Below, piece after piece: positions 44,610 through 56,014 of a stretch of 64,000 nt of DNA. The DNA comes from Glacieibacterium arshaanense. Its GTDB lineage: Bacteria > Pseudomonadota > Alphaproteobacteria > Sphingomonadales > Sphingomonadaceae. The number at the start of each line of letters is the position of its first letter. Position 1 is the stretch's first letter. The translations under genes were made by a program, and so were the position numbers. The notes under the pieces were generated by a model. The model ran no database searches. It had not been told where the DNA came from and saw nothing but the letters and a program-made list of their open reading frames with translations. The DNA lies in the NCBI RefSeq assembly GCF_004681125.1, contig NZ_SIHO01000002.1, positions 620,001 to 684,000 of the forward strand, read 5' to 3'.

Positions 44610-45827
44610 CTATGCCATAGCTAAGACTAAGTTGCGCACCTGCGGGTAAATCTGCTGCTCCCACTTCTTCCCCGAAAACAGCCCGTAATGGCCGACCCCC
44701 GGTTGCAAGTGATAGCGTTTCAAATGCGGCCGCAAACTCGTGCACAAATCATGCGCCGCTGACGTCTGCCCGACCGAGCAGATATCGTCGCGCTCGCCCT
44801 CGACCGTCAGCAGTGCGGTGCGGTGAATCGCACCCGGCCGCACCTTGCGGCCACGGTGCATCAGTTCACCGCGCGCCAACTCGGCCTGCTGGAACACCTT
44901 CTCGACCGTTTCGAGGTAGAACTCGGCGGTCAGGTCGAGCACCGCGAAATATTCCTCGTAGAAATCCTTGATCACCGTCGCCTTGTCGATTTCGGCATTG
45001 GCGAGGTGCTGGTAGAGCGCGCGGTGCTGGCCGGTGTGGCGATCGGGGTTCATCGCCATGAACGCGGTCAACTGCAGGAAGCCCGGATAGACGCGGCGGC
45101 CGCGCCCGGCATAGCGCGCCGGCACCTTCGAAATCAGCTTGTCGCGGAACCATTCGATCGGGTTGTCCATCGCGAGGTCGTTGACCGTCGTCGGCGCGAT
45201 GCGCGTGTCGATCGGGCCGCCCATCAGCGTCATCGTCCGCGGTACCGCCGGGTTGTGGTCTTCCGACATGATAGCGACCGCGGCGAGCGTCGGCACGCAC
45301 GGCTGGCACACCGCGAGCACGTTCGACGCCGGCCCGAGCTCCTCGAGGAAGCGGATGACATAGTCGGTATAGTCTTCGAGTCCGAAGGTGCCGGCGTCGG
45401 CGGGCACGTCGCGGGCGTTGACCCAGTCGGTGATGTAGACGTCATGGTCGGCGAGCAGCGTCTTCACCGTGTTGCGCAGCAGCGTCGAAAAATGCCCCGA
45501 CAGCGGCGCGACGACGAGCATCTTGGGCTGCGGCGTCAGCACGTCATCCTTGGCGAAGTGCAGCAGATTGCCGAACGGCAGCGCCAGCGTGATTTCCTCG
45601 CGCACCGCAACTTCGCGGTTGCCGTCGATGACGGTCTTGATGCCGAACGGCGGGCGTTCGTGCGTTACCTTCGAATTGCCGGTCACGTCGATCAGTGCAT
45701 AGATGCTGTCGGCTATCGGCGTGCGCGCCATCGGCCCCATCATGTCGCGCCATTTCAATGCCGCCGCCGCCATCCGCCGGTACGGCGTCATGGCATCGGT
45801 CCACGTCTGGAACACCTGGTACAACAT
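44610..45827 (-). CDS. phaZ: Intracellular polyhydroxyalkanoate depolymerase, Cys-type
   Basis: 405-residue enzyme that hydrolyses native PHB granules. The lipase-like box is AVCQPCVP with C174 as the likely nucleophile, the replacement of Ser by Cys known from Cupriavidus PhaZ1-type depolymerases. The later conserved region GERDDICSVGQTSAAHDLC and the C-terminal HYGLFSGKKWEQQIYPQVR hold the Asp and His. The start is at ATG 45827 (MLYQVFQTW), where similarity begins; upstream is AT-rich promoter-like DNA. A TGC-rich stretch lies about 75 bases upstream. Confidence 0.93.
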   Translation of the reverse strand: MLYQVFQTWTDAMTPYRRMAAAALKWRDMMGPMARTPIADSIYALIDVTGNSKVTHERPPFGIKTVIDGNREVAVREEITLALPFGNLLHFAKDDVLTPQPKMLVVAPLSGHFSTLLRNTVKTLLADHDVYITDWVNARDVPADAGTFGLEDYTDYVIRFLEELGPASNVLAVCQPCVPTLAAVAIMSEDHNPAVPRTMTLMGGPIDTRIAPTTVNDLAMDNPIEWFRDKLISKVPARYAGRGRRVYPGFLQLTAFMAMNPDRHTGQHRALYQHLANAEIDKATVIKDFYEEYFAVLDLTAEFYLETVEKVFQQAELARGELMHRGRKVRPGAIHRTALLTVEGERDDICSVGQTSAAHDLCTSLRPHLKRYHLQPGVGHYGLFSGKKWEQQIYPQVRNLVLAMA

Positions 45828-45900
45828 CAGCGCGCAGTCCTCCGCGGGCGGGGCGAATCGCAATAATCGTATCGCGCCCACTTCCCTTGTCGATTGATTA

Positions 45901-45922
45901 GTGCATAAAATGCTGCACTGCG
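45901..45922. promoter_or_regulatory. TGC-rich dyad between phaZ and the GST gene
   Basis: GTGCATAAAATGCTGCAC is a dyad (GTGCA/TGCAC), followed by TGCG. It lies in the AT-rich zone upstream of divergent phaZ. PhaR in other alphaproteobacteria binds TGC-rich DNA, so this is a candidate site, unproven. Confidence 0.3.
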
Positions 45923-45992
45923 TCATAAAATATTTCAAGCGGCGCGTTTATTTTTTGTGGGGCCGGCGTCCGCCCCCGCCCAGGAGAGTCAC

Positions 45993-46661
45993 ATGGCCAA
46001 GGCCCCGGAACGCGCGCAACTGACGCTGTCGAGCAAAAACTACTCGTCATGGTCGCTGCGGGGTTGGCTGCTGTGCCGCATGGCCGGGCTGCAGATCGAC
46101 GAGCGCAAGGTGGCGATCGACGACGCCACCAATCGCGCCGAGCTGCTGCTGCTGTCGCCGTCGGTGCTGGTGCCGCGGCTGACGCACGACGGTGTCAGCG
46201 TCTGGGACACCCTGGCGATTGCCGAATATTTGAACGAAATCTTCCCCGATGCCGGACTTTTCCCCGCCGACCGTGTCGCACGCGCGCATTGCCGGTCGAT
46301 TTCGGGCGAAATCCACTCGGGATTCGCCAATTTGCGCTCGGCGCTGCCGATGAATCTGCGCACCAAGCACGCCAAGTTCCGCATCTTCGCCGGCGCCCGC
46401 CCCGACATCGACCGCGTCGAAACCATCTGGGCCGAATGCCTTTCGGCTTATGGCGGCCCGTACCTGTTCGGCGCTAAGCCGACCGTAGCCGACGCGATGT
46501 TCGCCCCTGTCACCCGCCGCTTCATCACCTATGCGGTCGCGATTTCACCGGTCAGTGCCGCCTATTGCGCGACCATCGACGCCTGGCCGCTGATGCGCGA
46601 ATGGATCAAGGCGGCCGCCGCCGAGCCCGAGGAAATGGAAGAACTCGACGTCGAATTCTGA
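45993..46661 (+). CDS. Glutathione S-transferase family protein
   Basis: 222-residue GST-like protein. The thioredoxin-fold N-domain starts LTLSSKNYSSWSLRGWLLCRMAGL, with the Ser that usually activates glutathione, and reaches SPSVLVPRLTHDGVSVWDTLAIAEYL. The helical C-domain follows from about residue 95, with KPTVADAMFAPVTRRF. ATG 45993 follows AGGAGAG. Substrate or reaction is unknown. Confidence 0.88.
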   Translation: MAKAPERAQLTLSSKNYSSWSLRGWLLCRMAGLQIDERKVAIDDATNRAELLLLSPSVLVPRLTHDGVSVWDTLAIAEYLNEIFPDAGLFPADRVARAHCRSISGEIHSGFANLRSALPMNLRTKHAKFRIFAGARPDIDRVETIWAECLSAYGGPYLFGAKPTVADAMFAPVTRRFITYAVAISPVSAAYCATIDAWPLMREWIKAAAAEPEEMEELDVEF

Positions 46662-46682
46662 GGCCTGGTTGGGTTGCGGCTG

Positions 46683-47084
46683 TCAAAGCGTCGGCACATC
46701 AGCCTCGACATAGACTTTAAGCACGGCAGCTTCGGCGAGCAGCTTCTCGGCGTGGTCGGATCTGCCATGCTCGGCCATCTGTGCCGCGGCCGCGTGCCGC
46801 GATTCGACCTCGTGCGCAACCAAGCGCGCAACGTCGGCGGGTGTCAGCTTCAGGCGCGCAACTTCCGCTGACCGGTCAGCAAAGTCGCGCGGCACATAGC
46901 GCACATGCTGCGCGTCGGTGGGCACTGCTTGTGCATTGTCGAGCGCCGCCATCAGCGAACGCAGCGCGCTGATGGCGGCCGCGTGGCGCTGTTTGATGGC
47001 CACACCGAGGTCGGCCCTGACGCGCCGTTTGAGCGCTTCGGCGGCATCCTCCTCGAAAATGGCAGGGTTCGCTTTTTCGTCCAT
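46683..47084 (-). CDS. GatB/YqeY domain-like small protein
   Basis: 133 residues. VRADLGVAIKQRHAAAISALRSLMAALDNAQAV matches the YqeY N-terminal pattern (charged helix then RSLMAAL); the C-terminal half is shorter than in typical YqeY (about 150 residues). Proteins of this group relate to the GatB tRNA-binding tail; function not settled. Convergent with the GST gene and divergent from the thioesterase gene. Confidence 0.65.
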   Translation of the reverse strand: MDEKANPAIFEEDAAEALKRRVRADLGVAIKQRHAAAISALRSLMAALDNAQAVPTDAQHVRYVPRDFADRSAEVARLKLTPADVARLVAHEVESRHAAAAQMAEHGRSDHAEKLLAEAAVLKVYVEADVPTL

Positions 47085-47223
47085 TCAACATTTTCGCGTC
47101 GGCGGCAGCTTGTGGCAAGATGCTTGCTTTCGGCCCCCAGCTCTCGCGCCAAGGTCGTCGCGCGCAGGCTGAACCGGCCGGTTTCTGTTGCATTGCAATA
47201 CAAAGCCCGACTATCAACGCGCC

Positions 47224-47697
47224 ATGCCCCCCATACGCATCACCGAAGGCGAGTTCGAAGGCTGGTACATCTGGCACCGCGAGAACGAAGGCCGTTTTTC
47301 CGACCTGCTCGGCAATTTCTATTTCCGGCGCCTGCCCGACCGCACGATCCAGGGCCGGATGGCGACCGACAAGCGCCATTCCAACGGCCTCGGCTATCTG
47401 CACGGCGGCTTCCTGATGTCGTTCATCGACATGGCGATGTTCGCGTTCATCGCGCCGCAGCTTGAAAATTCGGGCGCGGTGACGCTGAGTTGCGCCACCG
47501 ACTTCCTGGGCGCCGGCATTGTCGGTGAGCCGATAGACGCGACCGGCGAAATCCTCAAGGAAACCGGCAAGATGATCTTCGTGCGCGGCTTGCTCAAGCA
47601 GGGTGACGCGGTCGTCTGCTCGTTCACCGGCACGATGCGCAAGATCCCGCGCCCGCCCAGCGGCGTCCCCGTGCTCAAGGCGACGCGTCCGGCGTGA
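47224..47697 (+). CDS. PaaI-type hotdog thioesterase
   Basis: 157-residue hotdog-fold thioesterase, likely acting on acyl-CoA. GYLHGGFLMSFIDMAMFAF is the family's active-site helix, and TDFLGAGIVGEPIDATGEILKETGKM the following strands. ATG 47224 begins MPPIRITEGEF; upstream in-frame codons are out of homology. Its TGA overlaps the GTG start of zapE by four bases (GTGA). Natural substrate unknown. Confidence 0.87.
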   Translation: MPPIRITEGEFEGWYIWHRENEGRFSDLLGNFYFRRLPDRTIQGRMATDKRHSNGLGYLHGGFLMSFIDMAMFAFIAPQLENSGAVTLSCATDFLGAGIVGEPIDATGEILKETGKMIFVRGLLKQGDAVVCSFTGTMRKIPRPPSGVPVLKATRPA

Positions 47698-48821
47698 GCA
47701 AAGCCCCCGGCGCAACCAGCGTGCTCGGCGCCTATCGCGCCCTTCTCGCGGCCCACGAACTCCGTCCCGATCCCGAACAGGCGGCGGCTGCGGCGCGGCT
47801 TGACGCGCTGGCGACGGCGCTTGCCGCACCGCCGGCGCGCAGCGGTTTGCTCGGCAAATTGTTCAAGTCGGCACCACCGCCGGTGCCGCGCGGCATCTAT
47901 CTGTGGGGCGCTGTCGGGCGCGGCAAGTCGATGCTGATGGACCTGTTCTATGGCGCGGCAGCGGTGGCGCCCAAGCGCCGCGTGCATTTCCACGAATTCA
48001 TGCTCGATATCCATGCGGCGATCCACGCGCACCGCGAAAAGTCGGGCGATGACCCGATTCCCGTCGTGGCCGCGCAGGTCGCGGCCTCGGCGAAGCTGCT
48101 GTGCTTCGATGAATTGCAGGTGCGTGACGTGGCGGATGCGGCGATCCTGTCGCGGCTGTTCACGGCACTGTTCGAGGCAGGGGTGGTCATCGTCGCGACC
48201 TCGAATCGCCCGCCGCGCGACCTCTACAAGGACGGGCTCAACCGCCAGTTGTTCCTGCCGTTCATCGCGCTGATCGAGGCGCGCCTCGACGTGATGACGT
48301 TGAACGGCCCGACCGATTACCGGCTCGACCGGCTCGGCGGCATGGCGACCTATTACACCCCCAACGGCGACGCCGCGACCGCAGCACTCAGCGAGGCGTT
48401 CTTCCGGTTGACCGACTTTCCCGTCGAAGACCGCGCGCATGTGCCGACCGAAACGCTTGATGTCGGCGGCGGGCGGACGCTGCTGGTGCCCAAGGCATTG
48501 AAGGGTGTCGCGGTGTTCAGCTTCAGCCGGCTGTGCCGCAAGCCGCTCGGCGCCGCGGATTATCTGGCGATCGCGCGCCACTATCATACGGTGATTCTGG
48601 TCGGCGTGCCCAAACTCAGCCGCGAGTTGCGCAACGAGGCGGCACGTTTCGTGACGCTGATCGACGCGCTATACGAACACAAGGTCAAGCTGCTGATCGC
48701 CGCCGACGCGCTGCCCCGCGACCTCTACCCCGAAGGCGACGGCGCCTTCGAATTCGAACGCACTGTGTCGCGGCTAATGGAGATGCAATCGGCCGACTAT
48801 CTGGCGCTCGGCCACGGCTGA
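47694..48821 (+). CDS. zapE: Cell division protein ZapE (AFG1-like ATPase)
   Basis: 375-residue AAA-type ATPase. Walker A GAVGRGKS is at 72-79, Walker B LLCFDELQV follows around 138-146, and sensor region IVATSNRPPRDLYKDGLNRQLFLPFI matches the AFG1/ZapE family. In E. coli ZapE helps Z-ring function at high temperature or low oxygen. Start GTG 47694 overlaps the thioesterase stop. Confidence 0.93.
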   Translation: MSKAPGATSVLGAYRALLAAHELRPDPEQAAAAARLDALATALAAPPARSGLLGKLFKSAPPPVPRGIYLWGAVGRGKSMLMDLFYGAAAVAPKRRVHFHEFMLDIHAAIHAHREKSGDDPIPVVAAQVAASAKLLCFDELQVRDVADAAILSRLFTALFEAGVVIVATSNRPPRDLYKDGLNRQLFLPFIALIEARLDVMTLNGPTDYRLDRLGGMATYYTPNGDAATAALSEAFFRLTDFPVEDRAHVPTETLDVGGGRTLLVPKALKGVAVFSFSRLCRKPLGAADYLAIARHYHTVILVGVPKLSRELRNEAARFVTLIDALYEHKVKLLIAADALPRDLYPEGDGAFEFERTVSRLMEMQSADYLALGHG

Positions 48822-48853
48822 GGCTTGCGTTTCGCCGCTGACAGCGCAACAGA

Positions 48854-49936
48854 ATGACCCAACTGAGTCAGACGCAAAACGCGTCGGCCTTTGGGGACAC
48901 GCCGTTGCGCCGGATCATTCTCATCATTCTCGTCGCCGCACTGCTGCTCGCCGGCATCGGTTTCGGCATCTATTGGTACACCAACGGCCGCTATCTGCAG
49001 CACACCGACAACGCCTATGTCGAAGCCGATATCGCGGTCATCGCGCCGAAGATTTCGGGCTATGTCGCCAAGGTGCCGGTCACCGATAACCAGTCGGTCA
49101 AGCGTGGCGACACGCTGCTCGAACTTGACCCCGCCGATTATGGCGCAACGCGCGACCGGCTGGTCACCGAAGTGACGCGCCAGCAAGCTGCCATCGGTAG
49201 CGCCACCTCGACCGCCGCCGCGCAGGGCGCGACCATTGCTGCCGCCGAAGCTGCGCTGGCGTCGGCGCGCGCCGAGGCCGAACGCGCCGAAGCCGACCGC
49301 AAGCGCTATGAGCAATTGCTCGCCGAACGCTGGGTGCCGCGCGCCACCTATGAGCAAAAGGTCGCCGAAGCCGCCAGCCGCGAGGCCGCGGTCGCACAGG
49401 CGCAGGCCAATGTCGCCGCGGCGCGCGCCAACCGCACCGCCGCGATGTCGGGCGCGGGCGGCGCCCGTGCAGCGAGCGCCGGCGCGACTGCGGCACTGCA
49501 CTCGGCCGAGCTCGACCTCGGCAATACCGTGGTGCGTGCGCCGTTCGACGGCGTCATCGGCAACCGCACCGTGCGTGTCGGGCAGTTCGTCCGTGTCGGC
49601 CAACAGGTCATGGTGCTGGTGCCGCTGGCATCGGTCTATGTCGTGGCAAATTTCAAGGAAACCCAGATCGGCCGGATGGTGCCGGGGCAGGTGGCGCACA
49701 TCACCGTCGATGCCTTCCCCGATGCGCATGTCACCGGTCGCATCCTGTCGGTGTCGCCCGCCGCCGGCTCGCGGTTTTCGATGCTGCCGCCCGAAAACGC
49801 CACCGGCAACTTCACCAAGATCGTCCAGCGCGTACCCGTCAAGATTGCGCTCGACCCGCTGCCGGCCGGGCTGCGGCTGGTGCCGGGCATGTCGGTCGAA
49901 GCTGAAATCGACGTGCGCGGCACGCCGGGCAGCTGA
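48854..49936 (+). CDS. HlyD/EmrA-type membrane fusion protein
   Basis: 360-residue periplasmic adaptor of a tripartite efflux pump. One N-terminal transmembrane helix (about 20-40) precedes the lipoyl-like half APKISGYVAKVPVTDNQSVKRGDTLL, a long Ala/Glu-rich alpha-hairpin (about 95-200) and the second half with VRAPFDGVIGNRTVRVGQFV. Its stop overlaps the ATG of the permease gene by one base. The pump would export hydrophobic or drug-like compounds; no outer-membrane channel gene is next to it. Confidence 0.9.
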   Translation: MTQLSQTQNASAFGDTPLRRIILIILVAALLLAGIGFGIYWYTNGRYLQHTDNAYVEADIAVIAPKISGYVAKVPVTDNQSVKRGDTLLELDPADYGATRDRLVTEVTRQQAAIGSATSTAAAQGATIAAAEAALASARAEAERAEADRKRYEQLLAERWVPRATYEQKVAEAASREAAVAQAQANVAAARANRTAAMSGAGGARAASAGATAALHSAELDLGNTVVRAPFDGVIGNRTVRVGQFVRVGQQVMVLVPLASVYVVANFKETQIGRMVPGQVAHITVDAFPDAHVTGRILSVSPAAGSRFSMLPPENATGNFTKIVQRVPVKIALDPLPAGLRLVPGMSVEAEIDVRGTPGS

Positions 49937-51490
49937 TGGCGAGCGCCGCCGCCACCGCTGACGGCGACGCTCCGGTTACGCCCGACGCCACTTCGGGACT
50001 GCCGCCATGGCCGCAGCTCATCGGCTTCCTGCTGATGGCGTTCGGCATGTTCATGGCGATCCTCGACATCCAGATCGTCTCGGCGTCGCTGACGCAGATC
50101 CAGGCCGGGCTGGCTGCATCGGCGGATGAAATCAGCTGGGTGCAGACGAGTTATCTCGTGTCCGAAGTGGTGATGATCCCGCTGTCAGGGTTTCTGGCGC
50201 GGGCGCTGTCGACGAAATGGCTGTTCGTGCTGTCGTCGGCTGGGTTCACCATCGCGTCGATCCTGTGTTCGACCGCCACCTCGATCAACGAGATGATCGT
50301 CTACCGGTCGCTGCAGGGCTTTGTCGGCGGCGCGATGATCCCGACGATGTATTCGGCGATGTTCCTGATGTTCGGGCGCGGCCGCCAGTCGGGCGTGTCG
50401 GTGGCGGTCAGCCTGATCGTGACGATGGCGCCAACGATCGGCCCGGCGCTCGGCGGCTGGATTTCGGAAGTCGCCACCTGGCACTGGCTGTTCCTCGTCA
50501 ACATCATCCCCGGCGTCATCATCACTTTCGGCGTGTGGGCGCTGGTCGATGTCGATAGGCCCAATCTGCCGCTGCTGCGCCGCATCGACCTGATCGGGCT
50601 GGTGGCGATGGCATTCTTCCTCGGCGGGCTCGATTATGTGCTCGAGGAAGGCGCGCGCCGCGACTGGTTTGCCGACGGCACGGTGTTCACGGTGTTTGTT
50701 ATCGCGACGGTTGCGGCGGTAATCTTCTTCTGGCGCTCGCTCACCGTCGTCGAGCCGGTGGTCAACCTCAAGGTCTTCGCCAACACCAACTTCCTGTTCG
50801 GCGGGATGCTCGGCGCGATTGTCGGTATCGGGCTTTACGGGCTGGTCTATCTGTATCCGGTGTTTCTGGCGCGCATCGCGCTGCTGTCGAGCGGGCAGAT
50901 CGGCGCGACTTTATGGGTGACCGGGCTGTCGATGCTGTTTGTCGCGCCGTTGATGGGGATGCTGGCGCGGCGTAGCGACCCGCGCCGCGTGCTGTTGTTC
51001 GGCTTTCTGATGCTGGCGCTATCGACCTGGCTGACGCGCGGCATCACCGACGAATGGCGTTTCGCGCAGTTGTTCCTGCCGCAGGTGGTGCGTGGTGTCG
51101 GGTTGATTGCCTGCCTGACCTCGATCAGCGTCACCTCGTTCGCGACCTTGCCGATGGAGTATATCAAGGACGCCGGCGGGCTGTTCACGCTGATGCGCAA
51201 CATCGGCGGCGCCATCGGGCTGGCGATGATCAATACCATCATCCTGTGGCGCACCAATCTGCACTGGGGGCGACTGGCGGAAAGCGTCAATCCGGGGCGC
51301 CCCGAAGTGCAGGCGCAGGTCGATGCGCTGACCGCGCTGGCGACCGAAAAGGGCCTAGCCGACCCCGAGGCGGCGGCGATGCGCGAAATCGGCCATCAGG
51401 TCATGGAGCAGGCGATGGTGATGGCCTATGCCGATTGCTTCACGGTGCTGTCGTGGCTGTTTGTCGTGTTTGCGATCGTACCGATGTTCC

Positions 51491-53299
<1,809 letters not shown>

Positions 53300-53340
53300 T
53301 CGTCCGGCTTTCCGGCGTGCGCGCCGGCCGACAGGACTGG

Positions 53341-53360
53341 GTCCCGGCGCGCGCCGGGAC
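53341..53360 (+). terminator. Perfect 20-base palindrome between mdh and sucC
   Basis: GTCCCGGCGC/GCGCCGGGAC is perfectly self-complementary with no loop; a few central bases would open in RNA. It sits 40 bases after the mdh stop. There is no U-tract, so partial termination or mRNA stabilisation is likelier than full termination. Confidence 0.4.
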
Positions 53361-53383
53361 ACCGAACAGAAGGTGATGACCCG

Positions 53384-54583
<1,200 letters not shown>

Positions 54584-54586
54584 CCC

Positions 54587-55462
54587 ATGAGCATTCTCGT
54601 CAACAAGAACACCAAGGTCATCTGCCAGGGCTTCACCGGCAAGCAGGGCACCTTCCATTCCGAAGCCGCCATCGCCTATGGCACCAAGATGGTCGGCGGC
54701 ACCGCACCGGGCAAGGGCGGCACCACGCACCTCGGCCTGCCGGTGTTCAACACCGTGCTCGAAGCCAAGGAACGCACCGGCGCCGATGCCTCGGTGATCT
54801 ACGTGCCGCCGCCGGGCGCTGCTGACGCCATCCTGGAGGCCATCGACGCCGAAATCCCGCTGATCGTCTGCATCACCGAAGGCATTCCGGTGCTCGACAT
54901 GGTAAAGGTCAAGCGCGCGCTTTCGGGCTCGAAGTCGCGCCTGATCGGCCCGAACTGCCCCGGCGTGCTGACGCCGAACGAATGCAAGATCGGCATCATG
55001 CCCGGCAACATCTTCATGAAGGGCTCGGTCGGCGTCGTGTCGCGTTCGGGCACGCTGACCTATGAAGCTGTCCACCAGACCACTGCGGTCGGCCTCGGCC
55101 AGACCTCGGCCGTCGGCATCGGCGGCGATCCGGTCAACGGCACCAACTTCATCGACATGCTCGAACTCTATCTCGCCGACCCCGAAACCAAGTCGATCAT
55201 CATGATCGGCGAAATCGGTGGCGGTGCCGAAGAAGAAGCCGCCGAGTTCCTGCGCCTCAACAAGGTCAAGAAGCCGACCGTCGGCTTTATCGCCGGCCGC
55301 ACGGCACCCCCGGGGCGCCGCATGGGCCACGCCGGCGCGATCGTCGCCGGTGGCAAGGGCGGCGCCGAGGACAAGATCGACGCGATGAAGCGCGCCGGTA
55401 TTCGTGTATCGGATTCGCCCAGCGAACTCGGCACGACGCTGCTGGCGCTGCTCAACGGCTAA
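54587..55462 (+). CDS. sucD: Succinyl-CoA synthetase alpha subunit
   Basis: 291-residue CoA-binding subunit. [23 protein letters not shown] is the CoA site and [16 protein letters not shown] carries the phosphorylated His. Complete length. Follows sucC after 3 bases and is followed by the VOC gene after 15. Confidence 0.98.
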   Translation: MSILVNKNTKVICQGFTGKQGTFHSEAAIAYGTKMVGGTAPGKGGTTHLGLPVFNTVLEAKERTGADASVIYVPPPGAADAILEAIDAEIPLIVCITEGIPVLDMVKVKRALSGSKSRLIGPNCPGVLTPNECKIGIMPGNIFMKGSVGVVSRSGTLTYEAVHQTTAVGLGQTSAVGIGGDPVNGTNFIDMLELYLADPETKSIIMIGEIGGGAEEEAAEFLRLNKVKKPTVGFIAGRTAPPGRRMGHAGAIVAGGKGGAEDKIDAMKRAGIRVSDSPSELGTTLLALLNG

Positions 55463-55477
55463 CAAAGGGACTCGGCG

Positions 55478-55879
55478 ATGGTGACGGTCAAGACACTCGA
55501 CCACGTCAACATCCAGACGACGGCCGTCGCCGAGACCGCCGGCTTTTTCACCGACGTCCTAGAACTCAGCGCAAAACCGCCATTTCCGGGCATGGACATG
55601 GCAGAAGTGACGTGGATGTTCGACCACGCCGACCGGCCGGTCATCCACATCACCCGGCCCGGCGCGACGTTTGCCGAAGATGCCGACCGGCCGCTGCGCC
55701 CCGACACCGGCGTGCTCCACCATGTCGCGTTCGAATGTGACGGCTATGACGCGATGTTGGCGCGGCTGGCACGTCTGGGGCTGGCGTATCGCACCCGCGA
55801 CATTGCGCCGATTGGCCTGCGCCAGCTGTTCGTGCATGAACCCAATGGCGTGCTGCTCGAACTCAATTATCGCGAGTAG
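55478..55879 (+). CDS. VOC (glyoxalase/dioxygenase fold) family protein
   Basis: 133-residue protein with two beta-alpha-beta-beta-beta modules. Potential metal ligands are His in TLDHVNIQT, His in LHHVAFEC and Glu in LLELNYRE, the usual VOC triad. The reaction is not clear; VOC enzymes range from lyases to epimerases. It lies inside the TCA operon between sucD and sucA, which is not the usual content of that operon. Confidence 0.8.
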   Translation: MVTVKTLDHVNIQTTAVAETAGFFTDVLELSAKPPFPGMDMAEVTWMFDHADRPVIHITRPGATFAEDADRPLRPDTGVLHHVAFECDGYDAMLARLARLGLAYRTRDIAPIGLRQLFVHEPNGVLLELNYRE

Positions 55880-56014
55880 CGCCGGGACTGCATCCTTACC
55901 GGCGTTCCGGTCGTTAAACATAGCAGCCATGCAACAAGGCGCGGGTAGACCGCTGCGCGCCACATGGTTAATACACAGGCTGATTGCGTGCGAGTGTTGC
56001 AGGAAGACCGAGCG

